64,000 bases of DNA, taken from NCBI GenBank assembly GCA_010093485.1, contig MU001495.1, positions 682,001 through 746,000 on the forward strand, in the 5' to 3' direction. Source of the DNA: Karstenula rhodostoma CBS 690.94 (lineage: Eukaryota; Ascomycota; Dothideomycetes; Pleosporales; Didymosphaeriaceae). The position numbers and the translations under genes were made by a program. Below the pieces are notes generated by a model that ran no database searches, was not told the DNA's origin, and saw only the letters and a program-made list of their open reading frames with translations. Below are positions 11,269 through 22,500 of the stretch, in pieces. Within the stretch, counting starts at the first letter, position 1, and each line of letters starts with the position of its first letter.

Positions 11269-12018
11269 CTACTGCCACACATGACTGCACTGGGTGCATA
11301 CGTAGTAGAGTTTCTACGGCGTGTTAGTACATACGGCAGACGCGGAGCTCAAACTTACCATGCCAGTATGTGTGGTTCGCTGTTGGGACTGGAAGTAGAC
11401 GATGTCCTGCTCGCCGCACGAGGGGCAGGCCCTGTCCTTGATTCGCGGCAACTAGATGCGACAAGAGTCAGCAAGCAGGCTCAAAGAGGAGCAGGCAAGC
11501 GACGAAATCAACGCGCGACTGTGCTCAGTTCTTCGAGGAATGCTCGCCGCTCCCTCTCTGGATATTTGATTGCAACGAGTGCTCATCCTCTGTTTCAAGA
11601 ACGAGGCCCGGCGCGCTCTCGTCGCCACAGTCCACGCAGACTATGTCCTGCCCGCACATGGTGCAGAAGTTTGGAAAGCCATCCAGTTCCAGGAGGCTGG
11701 CGCGTGAAAAGGAGCGGGTGAGACCAACCGTAGGATCCTGCCCAATATCTGATGTCACACCAGCCGTGTCGCCGGCCGACGAGGCGATTTCGTTGCGCAT
11801 GACGCATGCCGAGGGGGCTTCCTCGGAGAAGGCACAGGTGCGGCAGGCGAACAGCAGCTTGCTCTCCGCTTTGTCCTCGCGGGGAAAGAGCAGGTTGGAG
11901 CTGGCAGACTTAGCAGCTGTGCGTGACCAGCAGATACGACTCACCATTCCGAGCAGAAACGGAAGAGAATCTTCTTGTTCTCGTCCGTCTCTTGTTGCTG
12001 GTCTGCAGGCGACGACAT
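11269..12018 (-). CDS. RPB9: RNA polymerase II subunit RPB9
   Basis: Nuclear Pol II subunit of two zinc ribbons, involved in start-site choice, proofreading and transcription-coupled repair; 127 residues. Exons 12018-11945, 11900-11729, 11451-11359, 11313-11269; frame and length close exactly. N-ribbon: FCSEC and CRTC pairs with NLLFPRED and YRNE-like VMRNE. Linker: the near-invariant AGVTSDIGQDPT/LPR, whose halves are joined across intron 2. C-ribbon: CPSC and CTQC with DIVYFQSQQRT, ending SHVWQ. Introns 1 and 3 are 44-45 nt. Intron 2 is 277 nt, starts with a weak GTTGGT donor, stays open in frame for about 67 codons and contains a second C-x2-C pair (see findings). Divergent from a Pin1-type isomerase. 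Confidence 0.94.
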
Positions 12019-12453
12019 GGTGACTGTCTTGTGCGGTGGGCTTTTTGTTTTGGCGACTTCAAGCGAGTGGGGTGGTGTGTTTTCGTGCGTGCTGGTTCGG
12101 GCCCGGTGGCGAGTATGGCGATATGATTGTGAGCAGAATGCGGAGGGGTGGCGGGCGGTGACAGAGGTTTGCAGCGCGTGCGGACTGGCAGTGTCTAAGA
12201 TGATGCAGGCGGTTTGGGTGCCTCAAAGGCGTAGAAGAAGGCGGTGGCGCAAAACGGGCCGTGCATTCCGTTGTTGTTGAATCCCCGCGTTTTCGAGAGC
12301 TCAGCGATCGTCTCAGCCGGCAGTCCAGCGTCTCCGCCCTGCAAGCTTCTTCACACCGCAGTCTCTGCAGCATATTTCTACGCAAATTCCAGGTCAACCC
12401 AGCGCGCCCAACGGCAATTCTTGGATCTCCCGCACACACATCACTTCTCAATC
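12019..12453. promoter_or_regulatory. Shared divergent promoter, RPB9 / PIN1-type isomerase
   Basis: 435 bp between the two ATGs. Both genes act on RNA polymerase II (a core subunit and a CTD prolyl isomerase in the known families), so shared control is plausible. No element was recognised with confidence. Confidence 0.5.
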
Positions 12454-13195
12454 ATGGTGAGTCCGGCGCATGCATCGGCGCATGGCCCCATAGCAACGGG
12501 GCGGCAACACTGACACTGGCAGTCGTCCGGACCCGAAACAGGCCTTCCCGACAGTTGGGAGATACGCCATTCCAACAGCAAGAACCTCCCCTACTACTTC
12601 CACCCTGCCACCAAAGACTCGCGATGGGAGCCGCCGGCGGGGACAGACCCAGACAGACTGAAGGCCTTTATGGCCAAGTACCATAGCTCAAAGGGCGTTA
12701 CGCCGGCAAACCTCGATAACCAGGGCGACAAGATACGCGCTGCACATCTCCTCGTGAAGCACCGGGACAGTCGACGACCGGCTAGCTGGCGGGAGCCGCG
12801 GATCACGCGCTCCAAGGAGGAGGCGATCGAGGCGATCAAGGTGTACCTCGAGCAGATAACAGCATACGAAAACAACTCAAACGACCCCAGCGGAAAATCG
12901 CTATCCGAGCTCGCCACGACCGAATCGGATTGCAGCAGTGCCCGCAAGGGTGGAGATCTGTGAGTCGTTCCAGGAAGCTGCGTTTAGAGAAATGAACTGA
13001 CTTGGTCGGCCAGAGGGTTCTTTGGACGAGGTGACATGCAGAAAGAGTTTGAGGAGGCTGCCTTCCGCCTGAACAAGGGCGAGGTCAGCGGCATTGTGGA
13101 GACAGCATCCGGGGTGCATTTGATCCAGAGGTTTGCATTCTCTTGAAGGTTGTATAGCGACGGAGCTAACCACAATGCATGCTAGGCTGGAATAA
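12454..13195 (+). CDS. ESS1: WW-domain parvulin peptidyl-prolyl isomerase (Pin1/Ess1)
   Basis: Isomerises pSer/pThr-Pro bonds, classically in the Pol II C-terminal domain; nuclear; 188 residues. Exons 12454-12456 (the ATG alone), 12523-12959, 13014-13130 and 13186-13195. WW domain at residues 6-40: GLPDSWEIRHS, NLPYYFHPATKDSRWEPP, both tryptophans present. Then the parvulin domain: IRAAHLLVKHRDSRRPASWRE with the phosphate-binding KHRDSRRP loop, TRSKEEAIE, the GGDLGFFGRG strand, MQKEFEEAAFRL, and the HLIQRLE end. The final exon codes only the last residues. All conserved Pin1 motifs are intact, so it should be active. In yeast this family is essential. Confidence 0.93.
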
Positions 13196-14454
13196 GCACC
13201 TGCAGTGTTGCTGCGCCTGCGACCAAGTATGGTACATATATTAATGGCGCATTGTCGAAGAGCATGGGGGGGTTGTTTTTAGCGTACCACCCTGCAGTGC
13301 AGTGCTCCTTATCAGCAGCACGCACGCAGAGGACGCGGCGGTTGAGTTGAAAAAAGACGCTGGCCTGTGCGGTCGTGCCCAACAAGCGTGCGATGGAGCA
13401 ATTTGAGCGTAGGTATCTTGAATGGAACCGCGGTCCCCATCCACACTACCCCGCAATGCGCCTCCATCTTTCCCATGATGTTATATCACAGGCTGTCCGG
13501 TGGGCTAGACAGGCGTGAGCGGACGCGCACGCAAAAGACGATGGGGTATTGGGACGCGGTCGTATCTTGCGCGCGGTTGCATGTTGAAGATGCCTCTAAA
13601 AGCCCATACGACCTTCTCCGTCCGGTATTCTGCATCGTCCCCGAACACTTCACATTACGCACGTCGAGCGTGAACACGAACACAGGCATCGCTGCCGCGA
13701 CTATCAAGCGAGGTGCTTTTGAGCGGACAGCGCACGCAATAGCCCTAGCATCTAGCATCTGGTGCCGGCTCGGGTATTGCGCCCCGGCTTCCTCCGAACA
13801 ATACTCGAGGCTTGCCTCATTCTGGTATGTGAGCTTTTCGCTTTTGATTGCCGTCACTTGTTGGCTGATGCCACCCCAATCCTCTCTACAGACTGACTGC
13901 ATGCTGGCCATGCCGCTTACCAGCTCGCTTGCCTGATTTCCGCGTCAATCTGGCCTTTGGGCACCAGCGCTGCCGTACAGCAACTGACGTACGTGTGCAT
14001 TGCAGTCCCGAACGAGGCGTATCCTAGCAGCACGCGTTTCTACCTAATTGCTTCGCTCTGCGCGTTTGCAGGTGCATCGCAATTACAATACACCCGCTGC
14101 TGCTCTCCCAGAACGGCATCGTAATCTCACATTCCCATTTGCACACTACGTGGAAGCGACGTCAGTGACCCTTGACTATTAGTAGAAGGCTCGACTATTA
14201 CACAGGGTCCCTACGGCAACTGCGACTGGGCATCAATTCCTGATTCCCGCGCCTGCCAAGCCCTCCATCCTCACCTTACGCCGCGGTTCCATTTCCGTCA
14301 ACCAGACCTCTGTCTCATACAAGCCTTTCCTTCACCCCTTCACTTCAATACAAATACCCTGTTCATCTCCTGCCCGCGCTGTACCAAGCAACAGCAGCAC
14401 GCAACCGTTCCTTGGCAACTCTCGTTCGACTACCGGTATTACCTATACACCACC
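13196..14454. other. Long intergenic region / 5' region of the next gene
   Basis: 1259 bp. Overlapping ORFs on both strands (13367-13936 plus, 13486-13911 minus) show no domain and no consistent coding bias. The part from about 14220 to 14454 is pyrimidine-rich and directly precedes the ATG, as in highly expressed fungal genes. Confidence 0.45.
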
Positions 14455-15454
14455 ATGGCCGACCCTAGCTCTCCCAACCTCACCTACAACAATCCCGCCT
14501 TCTCCAAGTACCATGAGCGCCATGGCTCTACCCGCCGGAACTTCAACTCCTCTTTCAGCGCCCCCAAGATCGATTCACCACGCACCCTTTGTCCTCGCGA
14601 TGGCGACGCCTTCAGCTACGACCGCTCTCACCTCGCCGACTGGCACGTCACCCACGATCTCTGGGAGCGCCTTCCGTCGAACATCCAGGCCACCCTCGCT
14701 GCCGTACAGCAAGCTGGTGCGGCGGTGCTGACTGGTAAGTAACAAGTTGCGTCTTTGCTTTTGGGGTGACATCACACCGCGGCTGAGTTGGGGACCCCAC
14801 GAAGCACCGTCCCCGTTTCTCACACGCATATCCGCGATCTGAGGCTGATCAGCTTTAGGCTTCGCGAGAGTCGATGCACATACGTCAGCGCAGGGCAATG
14901 ATCTCGCATGTACCAAGTTCGAGGACGACGAATTGATTGCTAAGCTCGACGCTCTGCCGCCACCCAAAATGCGTACCAACAGCAATGCTAGCAGCGTGGT
15001 CCTGTCCGACGTCAACTCGCCAGTCTTCACTACGACTTCAATGTCTGAGGCCGGCACTCCGTCCATGGCCTCCACGCTGAGCACGAACCCCGTTTCGCCT
15101 ATCTGCCTTGGCCCCTCGGATTCTCCTCCCGCAGAGAAGTGCGACCGTTCCCGCGATGGGTCCTTCATCACTCCGATCGAGCCGCAAGATCAAGGCTACG
15201 TGCTCGAGATCTCATCCTTGCGTACCGAGGCTCTCCCTCGTCTCAAGCATAGCGGCCACAAGCTTGACTCCGAGTGGCGCGATGCCAAGCGCACCAATGA
15301 CATCGCCCATCATCTCTCCGCTATCGACATCGCCACTTTCGAGAAGTGGTGGGCTGAGAAGAAGCTCAAGATTGACACGCTCTATAACCGGGGCCAGCAC
15401 CTCAGTGCCGGCCTGAACCTCTCACCCAAAGGCTTAGGCTGGGTGGCGCCGTAG
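14455..15454 (+). CDS. Hypothetical protein, Ser/Pro-rich, two exons
   Basis: I do not recognise this family. Exons 14455-14734 and 14859-15454, joined in frame across a 124-nt GTAAGT...TTTAG intron, give 291 residues. The N-terminal half has YNNPAFSKYHERHGS and then LADWHVTHDLWERLPSNIQATLAAVQQAGAAVLTGFARVDAH, a probable amphipathic helix spanning the splice site. The middle is Ser/Thr/Pro-rich and likely disordered. The C-terminal third is well-ordered in character: SEWRDAKRTND, then FEKWWAEKKLKIDTLY and a GLGW end. No signal peptide or membrane segment is seen. Strong codon bias towards C-ending codons and a pyrimidine-rich leader suggest high expression. Confidence 0.7.
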
Positions 15455-16663
15455 ATGCTAGTGAGGTGGGGCTTAACCGCAAAAGAGCTGATGTTTGCTC
15501 ATCGCGAGTTGGAGTTCCACAGGTTGGAATGGGTGGAGATCATCACAACTCGGATATGTTAGTGAGAAGCCGGTCTTGTTAATCCCTCCTTTGACTCATA
15601 GTTTTCTTCTCTTCTTCAGAAGTCGAGGTTCGACACTTTCTTACGTAGGGTTTCCTTGTGTCATGTGCATTTCGAGCGAGGAGTTCTGGACTGGACGGGC
15701 ATGGAAGGTTATGTATGGGCTGGCGAGCTAGATGGTCGGGGACTACATCTATCGGTCTTTTTGTCTTCAGATTATGGGTCGGCGTCTACGGATGATATAC
15801 TCTCACGCGTACACGCCCACCTGTCTGAGGACGCGCCTCTTCAGAGGATTTCCACTTACCGACACCTTCCATTTGCGATGTTGGCAGGCTTCTTTATCTG
15901 TGTAGGGATAGACTTGGTGACAAACATGAAAAACGGCTTCAGCTGTATGGATGATCTTGCGATCAATTGGGTTGGGTCAAGTGCATTTCCTCACTTCTAT
16001 TCTTTTCCAGTCTGTTATGCGCCTTTTCTCTTTTCTCACTTTGTTTTGGCCTGTTCGTTCTCTTTAGCCTTACCCGAAATCTCCTCTCGAGAATCCACAG
16101 TACGTCGTCAACAGTTAAGTACATTGTGTCACTCCAGTATGGGCTATGCGATACCGACAATCCTAATTTTGTAACTCCAGGGCTGGCAAGAATACACGAC
16201 CTGGGTAATTGCAACCCAACGCACGTGCACATGGTGTGCCTTACTGCACCACTGGTTGCTCATCGATCAAACTTGTCTGTAACATTTTGTTTCACACTGG
16301 CTCGTGCTAACGTGTTGACATAGGCCTGAAGGATCGACACGTCCGCCCGAGAGTAGGCACGGCCCGTTGGGGCCATGCCGCAAGAGTCTGTACGACCGGG
16401 GCTGTTTGACAAATTGCTCAGTGGGGAACACGTGGAGTACAAGACCGACGGCTTGTGGCTCAACGAGGCGCTCGATGACGATGATCTTCATTTTGGAAGT
16501 CAGGCTCGCCGTGTGGCACAGGGTGAGGCAGATGAGCCACCGTGTCTCGGAGCATGCCACGATGACGATGTTGGTTTGAGGAGTAACATGCTTCAAGACT
16601 TCTCGGTCGTACGAAGACTCGCCATGTGTGCCCACCTCGCGACGTCGATTTGCTGACTGCGGC
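15455..16663. other. Convergent intergenic region, no gene seen
   Basis: 1209 bp between two converging genes, T-rich in places (about 15990-16060). A 172-aa ORF at 15656-16174 has no domain and lies where a long 3' UTR is expected. Not called. Confidence 0.45.
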
Positions 16664-18595
16664 CTAATAGTCGTCCCCGTCGTCGACGTGCGCTTGGTTC
16701 GGTCTGCGGCCTTCTGCGCCCATGGCCCGCCCTTCGCCGGATCCACTGCCTCGGCCTCGGCCTCCGCCGCGAGGGCTTTGTCCTGGCGGCGGAGGCGGCG
16801 CCATGTTGAAGTCGTTGTCCATGCCTGTGGTATACTTGTTAACTTGCGTTGGGTTCCATTCGCTTGGCGTCTTACCATGCCGACCACCCGTTGGGGGCCA
16901 ATTCCCCTCGTCGTCATCCATGGGGCCGAAACGTCCTCTGCCGTCCATTCCACTGCCCATGCTATCGTCATCGAGATCGTATTCTGGCGGTGGTGGAGGC
17001 GGCCTGCCACCTCCTCGTTGCCCAGGCCCGTTCACGTTTCCTCGGCGTCCTGGGCGTGGAGCATACTCCCGGTGCGGATCAAACTCTGAAACTCTGCGAG
17101 GTGGTCGGCGCGGTGGTCCTCGATGCTGCCTCGGGCGCCGCGGTCCTGGGTTTCTGGGGTGGGGAGGCATCTTCATCATGCGAGGCCCCATCCTCGAGTC
17201 CATGATTTCCTCCGCATCTTCGAACGAGACATCATCTTCCAGATCCATGTCTGCCACTCTACCTGGCATACGTCCCGACCGCCCTCCCCTCATCGGTTGC
17301 TGCATCTGCGGCATAAACTCCATACCATACGCATCCCCAGAGCCCATTCGTTGCGCCATTCGCGGATCCATCCTCCCGTCCATCATACCCGGCCACCCGC
17401 CCTGAGAAGGCATTCTCCCCATATTCGTGGGAATCTGGCCCGCTGCTGCACCCATTCCCATCCTCCCAACCCCAATCGTCATATTCTTGATATCCTCCCT
17501 CAACCCCTTCATCTCCTCCCTCATCTTCTCCACATCCCCGCTTTCCCTCTCCCCATTCTTCCCCTTTCCCTTTTTCCCTTTCTTCCTCCCACCATCACTC
17601 TCCTCCTCCTCCTTCTCCCGACACCTCGAGTGGTCCCCGCAGTCCCGCCCCAAGTCGTCTTTCAGGACATACCGTATCTCGCCCCAAGTATTCTGCTCTC
17701 CATCGCCCTGGCCCTGGCCCTGGTGCCGATACAGCACGCGCGCACCCTTGCGGCAGTTGCAGTTCGTAGTGCACGTGCACGCATCGAGGAAGGCGTTCTC
17801 AGAGGGGAGCCATTCCTGCCCAGATGGACCGGCGCGCTTATTCGGGGGCTGCGACCTGTTGAGCTGCGCCGAAACCAGGGGCTCGGATTTGCGCCGGGGC
17901 AGCTGGGCCGCAGGCTGCGCGTAGTGCACGCCCTTTGCGACGGCTTCCACGCCTGGCGGATGGCGCATCTTCTGCTGCTGCGGCGGTGCGCGCGCGGGCA
18001 TGCGAGGTTGTGGCGCTGGGGAGGGTGCAGCTGCAGCCGCATATGCGGGCGCTGGCATCCCAGCTACAGGGCCATATCCAGGTACCATGCCCGGCTGGAA
18101 TCCCGCCCCGGGGAAGTTCCCCATGCCCATGTTCTTCGCTCTCCCTCCTCTCACAGCCGGTATGTACCCAGCCTGCAGGTTCGGCGCACTCCGAGCCCGA
18201 GCCCCCCTCAGATCATACATCACCGGCACCGCTCCTGGAGGCGCGAACGCCGGCATACCTGGATAGTACGGCATAGGCATGGGCATAGCCAACCCGCCCC
18301 TCCTCCTACCTACCCCTCTGTTCCTCGGTCTCATATCCCCCTCACTCAGCGTATCGTCAACGCCGACACCCCACCCCTTCCTACCTCGTCCTCGCCCCAC
18401 TCTCGGTGGCGGAAGATAGGCAAACGGATCCGGGTACACGGGGCGGTAGTTGGGTCTGCCTTTGAACTTCCTCTTGGGGCCCCATTTACCAGCGAAGGCC
18501 TCCGCGGGGACGAGGATGGTGTTGTGCTTGCCGAAGGAGCCGCCGTTCAGCGCGATGAGCGGGGGCTGCTGCGGGTGCGAGGATGCGGAGCCCAT
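16664..18595 (-). CDS. RGG/proline-rich low-complexity protein
   Basis: 643 residues, single exon, function unknown. N-terminus MGSASSHPQ followed by a short conserved-looking segment (KHNTILVPAEAFAGKWGPKRKFKGRPNY). Then RGRGRKG, RGG and Met/Gly/Pro-rich tracts; an isolated cysteine cluster CTCTTNCNC followed by RKGARVLYRHQG; an acidic-basic run EKEEEESDGGRKKGKKGKGK; and a probable coiled coil MREEMKGLREDIKNM. The C-terminal half repeats R-M-G, PPRR and RGGGR. An RNA-binding or condensate-forming role is suggested by composition only. The long antisense ORF over this gene comes from the GC-rich repeats. The MGS start could be myristoylated (glycine 2), which would put it at a membrane. Confidence 0.72.
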   Translation of the reverse strand: MGSASSHPQQPPLIALNGGSFGKHNTILVPAEAFAGKWGPKRKFKGRPNYRPVYPDPFAYLPPPRVGRGRGRKGWGVGVDDTLSEGDMRPRNRGVGRRRGGLAMPMPMPYYPGMPAFAPPGAVPVMYDLRGARARSAPNLQAGYIPAVRGGRAKNMGMGNFPGAGFQPGMVPGYGPVAGMPAPAYAAAAAPSPAPQPRMPARAPPQQQKMRHPPGVEAVAKGVHYAQPAAQLPRRKSEPLVSAQLNRSQPPNKRAGPSGQEWLPSENAFLDACTCTTNCNCRKGARVLYRHQGQGQGDGEQNTWGEIRYVLKDDLGRDCGDHSRCREKEEEESDGGRKKGKKGKGKNGERESGDVEKMREEMKGLREDIKNMTIGVGRMGMGAAAGQIPTNMGRMPSQGGWPGMMDGRMDPRMAQRMGSGDAYGMEFMPQMQQPMRGGRSGRMPGRVADMDLEDDVSFEDAEEIMDSRMGPRMMKMPPHPRNPGPRRPRQHRGPPRRPPRRVSEFDPHREYAPRPGRRGNVNGPGQRGGGRPPPPPPEYDLDDDSMGSGMDGRGRFGPMDDDEGNWPPTGGRHGKTPSEWNPTQVNKYTTGMDNDFNMAPPPPPGQSPRGGGRGRGSGSGEGRAMGAEGRRPNQAHVDDGDDY

Positions 18596-19524
18596 TTACG
18601 AAGAAGCGCTGTACAGTGCTGAGCGTGATGGCTGAGTGCGTGACGGATATATCAGACTGCGGATGTGATGTGCATAAACGGCATTGTAACAGTCATGAAT
18701 GGCAAAGAAGATGCATAGGAGAGACGTGAGATGGAATGGGGTCGTCGAGATCTAGGTAAAGTGGAGCGTGTGCTGTCGCCGGATTGTGCAATTGTTTGCT
18801 CAACGTCTGGTCGTCGTACGGTGTCACCTGCTGACTCTGTTCATTGCCCAGTACCTGTCATTCGACGGCGACAAACACGAACTCATTGAATTTGGAAGCT
18901 TTAGATCAAACAGCCCTATATTACCTAGATTAACATTCGACTATCGCACCGACTAGCAAGGTCCTACAGGAAGCACATATTAGTATACATACGACAAGGC
19001 ACAACATCACACAAAACACGCTAAGTTTTTGAGAAGTATCCATTATTCGCGTGGTCCTCTGCATCATCAAGTCCCATCATCGGTCATTAAACAGAGTCAA
19101 TACGCATAACCTCGCTCATATGCCCGCCGTGAACGCCAAGACAAATACCCATACCCAAAATCAGTAACAGGAATAAAAGCCATCTTCGTCCTTCGTCATG
19201 TCTCGTCCCCAACCCCGGGCTCGGCGCAGCTACATATGAAATTCCGCGTGACGCGGCGGACGATCTAGTGTGCTCCAGCATACATAGTGTACAATGCGTG
19301 GCCTCAGTGACAGTAATTCAGCGCACAGCGCCTCTCTTCCATGGGCCCTTCAATGACCCAAAGCCGATTTTAAACCGATCCAACAATGGACGAAATGGTT
19401 TGCCCTACGACTCAGAAAAGCGTAAGCGAAAGTGAAGTGTGAGTAGTCCAAAGGGTTCCGGGTATTGATGAAGGTATGTGAAAATGCACTACTGGGAAGT
19501 GGAACGAAAGGGGCAATCAGAAGA
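18596..19524. other. Intergenic, no supported gene
   Basis: 929 bp between the RGG protein's start and the BUD4 stop. A 64-aa minus-strand ORF (19087-19281) has one hydrophobic stretch but no other support. Expected to hold a promoter and the BUD4 3' UTR. Confidence 0.45.
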
Positions 19525-22500
19525 TTAGAAAACCATCGATCGAACCTGATCCCTACGACCCGCCACTCCTCCAGGCACCTCTTTTCGGCGCGGAGCAGTG
19601 CTGCTCTTGTGCTGCTCGTCCTTCTCGATCGGTGGCGGGGCTGGAGAAGAAGGAAGGGCCGATTGTGTCCGCGAGTGGCTTGGACGTTTCACAGGGCTCG
19701 AGGGTACAGACCGGCTGCCATGGCCTTCGTGTGAGCGTGGTCGCTGTAGAGCATTGTTCATCGCGATGCTCTCTCGTTTCGGCTTGGCCTGTAATGGCTC
19801 CGGCTGAGATCGCTTCTCTTTCCGCTCCTTGTCGAGAACCATCTCGGCCCAGCCACGTCCCCCGGCGATATCTTTGCCGACGCACTCGGACAAGATCTTC
19901 ATCCAGCCCTCTTTTTGTTCACGAGTATCCGCGTAGAAGTCAATGACCTCTCCGTTGGCGAAGCGAATACGGAAGCCCTCTTCGACGAACATGTAGCCTT
20001 CTTCTTCTTCGGCAAAGGCGGATTTGCGACGACCGCCGGTCTTTGTTGAAGAAGGCTGTTGAAGAGCAGTCTTGTCATCGATGAGCTTGGTGGCCTTGGC
20101 AAGGTTGATTGTTGCACGCGGTTGCCGTGTAGCTTCATGGTAAGCGGTCAACTTAGTACCGTTGAGGCGGAAGAATCGACGACGCCAGTACTGAGTCAAG
20201 ATTAGCATACACCCACGTATGTCCCAGTAGAGCAATCACTTACCGGGCAATCGCCACCCTGCTGGCTCAAAGGTCCTTCCCACGATTGGTTCTTGACCTC
20301 TTCTGCTTCCCGTAGCTCGCGAATGCACGCATTCATGCTCTTGGGCATGTCCTCGTCCTTCGCGTTCTTGGGCTTCGGAACATACAACAGCTGGAGAGCA
20401 AGTTTGCCAACTTTGTAAGGCGGGCGACGAACGACACCACCGCGCTTGCTCTTTACGCTGCTGGCACCCGTGTTGTCAACAGCCCACTCATTGAAGCAAG
20501 GGATGTCGACGTTCAGCGGCCGACCGTAGGCTTGGTTCTCATGGTTCTTGAGGCAGACATAGGCACGTGCAAAAGATCCATCCGGACCAACCAAGTCATG
20601 GAGAAGGTCCCAGGCGGTAGCCTGATGATTTCGCTTCGCCTTTGCCTGTGCCTCTTGCTGTTGCTGGAGAGCGAGACGCTCGGCTTCTTCTTGCTGCTTA
20701 CGCTCCTGCTCCTTTCGCTTCTTGGGAGACGAAAGAAGATTACGGAATGCAGAGTGTGACTTTTTGTTCGCGACGATCTGGACTGGTGCAGCGGTGACAG
20801 TTGGCTGAGCAGGGGGCTCAAGTTTGGTTTGCAGTGTCAGTTGGAACTCAAGGTCGTCCAAGACGACTAGCTCGAATTCTTGGCCAATGGGGGCTGAGTG
20901 GCCAAGCTCAAGCCACGACGTCGTCACACAGTGCAAACCGTTGTCGAGAGTCAGCTGGAACCACGTACGCTCGGCTAGTTCGTCAAAGTTAGCAGACAGC
21001 TTTGTCCAGTCTGGCGACAACTTACTCTTAGGGAGAGGTAGGTCGAGATCTTTAACGCCAACAACCTTGACAAATAATCTTCCCCGCTCTTGCCCCTCTT
21101 CAAATTCGTCAACCTCCTGCTCCGCGACTGCATTAAGATTACCCGCGACAGCCGATTCCTGTCCTGGAAGGGGAGGGACTGGCCCAGAGGTCATGGCTTT
21201 CCGTGAACCAGAGGCCGTGCGAATGCTGCGCCGCCTTGCCTTACTGTTCCAAGGCTCCTTGGTCCAAGCAGGCTTCGTTTCTGCGCTGATCTTGCGAGAG
21301 TTCACGGTTGGTGCCTTCAAACCCGTATCGGCAGGCATTTCATTCTTGGCCGCTACGGGCTTTTCATCGCTGAACTGACGGCTACTGGCGTAGACCACCT
21401 TGGTGTTTTGACGCATGAGATAACCCTTCTGTAGATTGGAACTAGTGTTAGCGGGAGCGTACGTATAGATGAAGCCTTCACCGGACATGTGTCTTGCTCC
21501 ATCTTGCTTTATAGCACTGGACGTCGGGAACTTGGCAAAAGGGGGTAATGGAAAAAGGTTGTCTACCTTCTGAGCTTCAATGATGTTGTCGAACTCTTTG
21601 TCCAGGCCGAAGCTAAGATCGTTCGAGTCGTCACCAAGCTGGAGGTCGAGCATGAGGTTCTCTTTGTTCGACAAAACGATCTGGGAGTCTTCCTCGTCGA
21701 CATGACCGAATTCTGTGCTCGAGGATTGACGTGCAGGGCTGCGCCTGGGAACAGGAGGTGGATGTTCACCGCTTACTTGCCGGCGTTGTGCGGCCATGTC
21801 GATATCCGCAGGAATCAAGGACGGACGTGCCCTGAGCTTACCGCCGGCGCCTTTTATGGTGGACTCTTCGTCAGGAACAGGTGTTTCCTCTTTCTCTTCC
21901 TCCTCAGGAGGCGATATGACGACAGGGTGGCGAATGACTGAGTCGGGAGTTCCGGGGTCCTCGACCTCAGCCTCAGCCTCAGTCTCAGCATCAGGATCCG
22001 TGGTTTCTGGTGTCTCTGGTCGCTGGAGGAACTGGCGCATTGCATCAAGCTTCGGTGCTGTGTCCAAGGGGCTTAGCGCAGTTTGGAATGAGGACTTGAG
22101 TGGATCGAGTGTCAAATCCATCTCGTTGTTTTGGAAGTCCGCAAAAAGCTCATCCCGCCTGGCCTCCTTCTCTGCAGCAGTCGGAGAAGAGGTAGGCTCT
22201 GTTGGAGTCGAAGGTCCAGAGGTGTCAACGGTGCTCTGAGAAGTCGGCTGCTCCTCGGGTTGCAGCGAATACTCGCTTGCATCATCCGAATCAAGCTGGC
22301 TTTGCTGGTGCATGTCGTGGTGAATAACAGATGTCTCTCGGTCATCCTCATCAAGCTCGGAGATCTCAGAGTACATTTCAGTCGTCTCTCCGAAGGAATA
22401 AGCGTCGATGACACTATCAGCCTCGCTTGGTGCATCCGGATGCTCATCAAAGTTGGAGGAAACTTCGCGCGAAGGGATCGGAACATCTGGGTCCAGATCT

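Noticed and set aside
13367..13936. 189-aa open frame, overlapped by a 141-aa one on the other strand
   Set aside because: No domain, no splice partners, no ATG context; lies in a promoter region.
17123..18622. 499-aa open frame on the plus strand
   Set aside because: Antisense to the RGG protein; Arg/His/Pro/Leu-rich translation is the expected mirror of GC-rich repeats.
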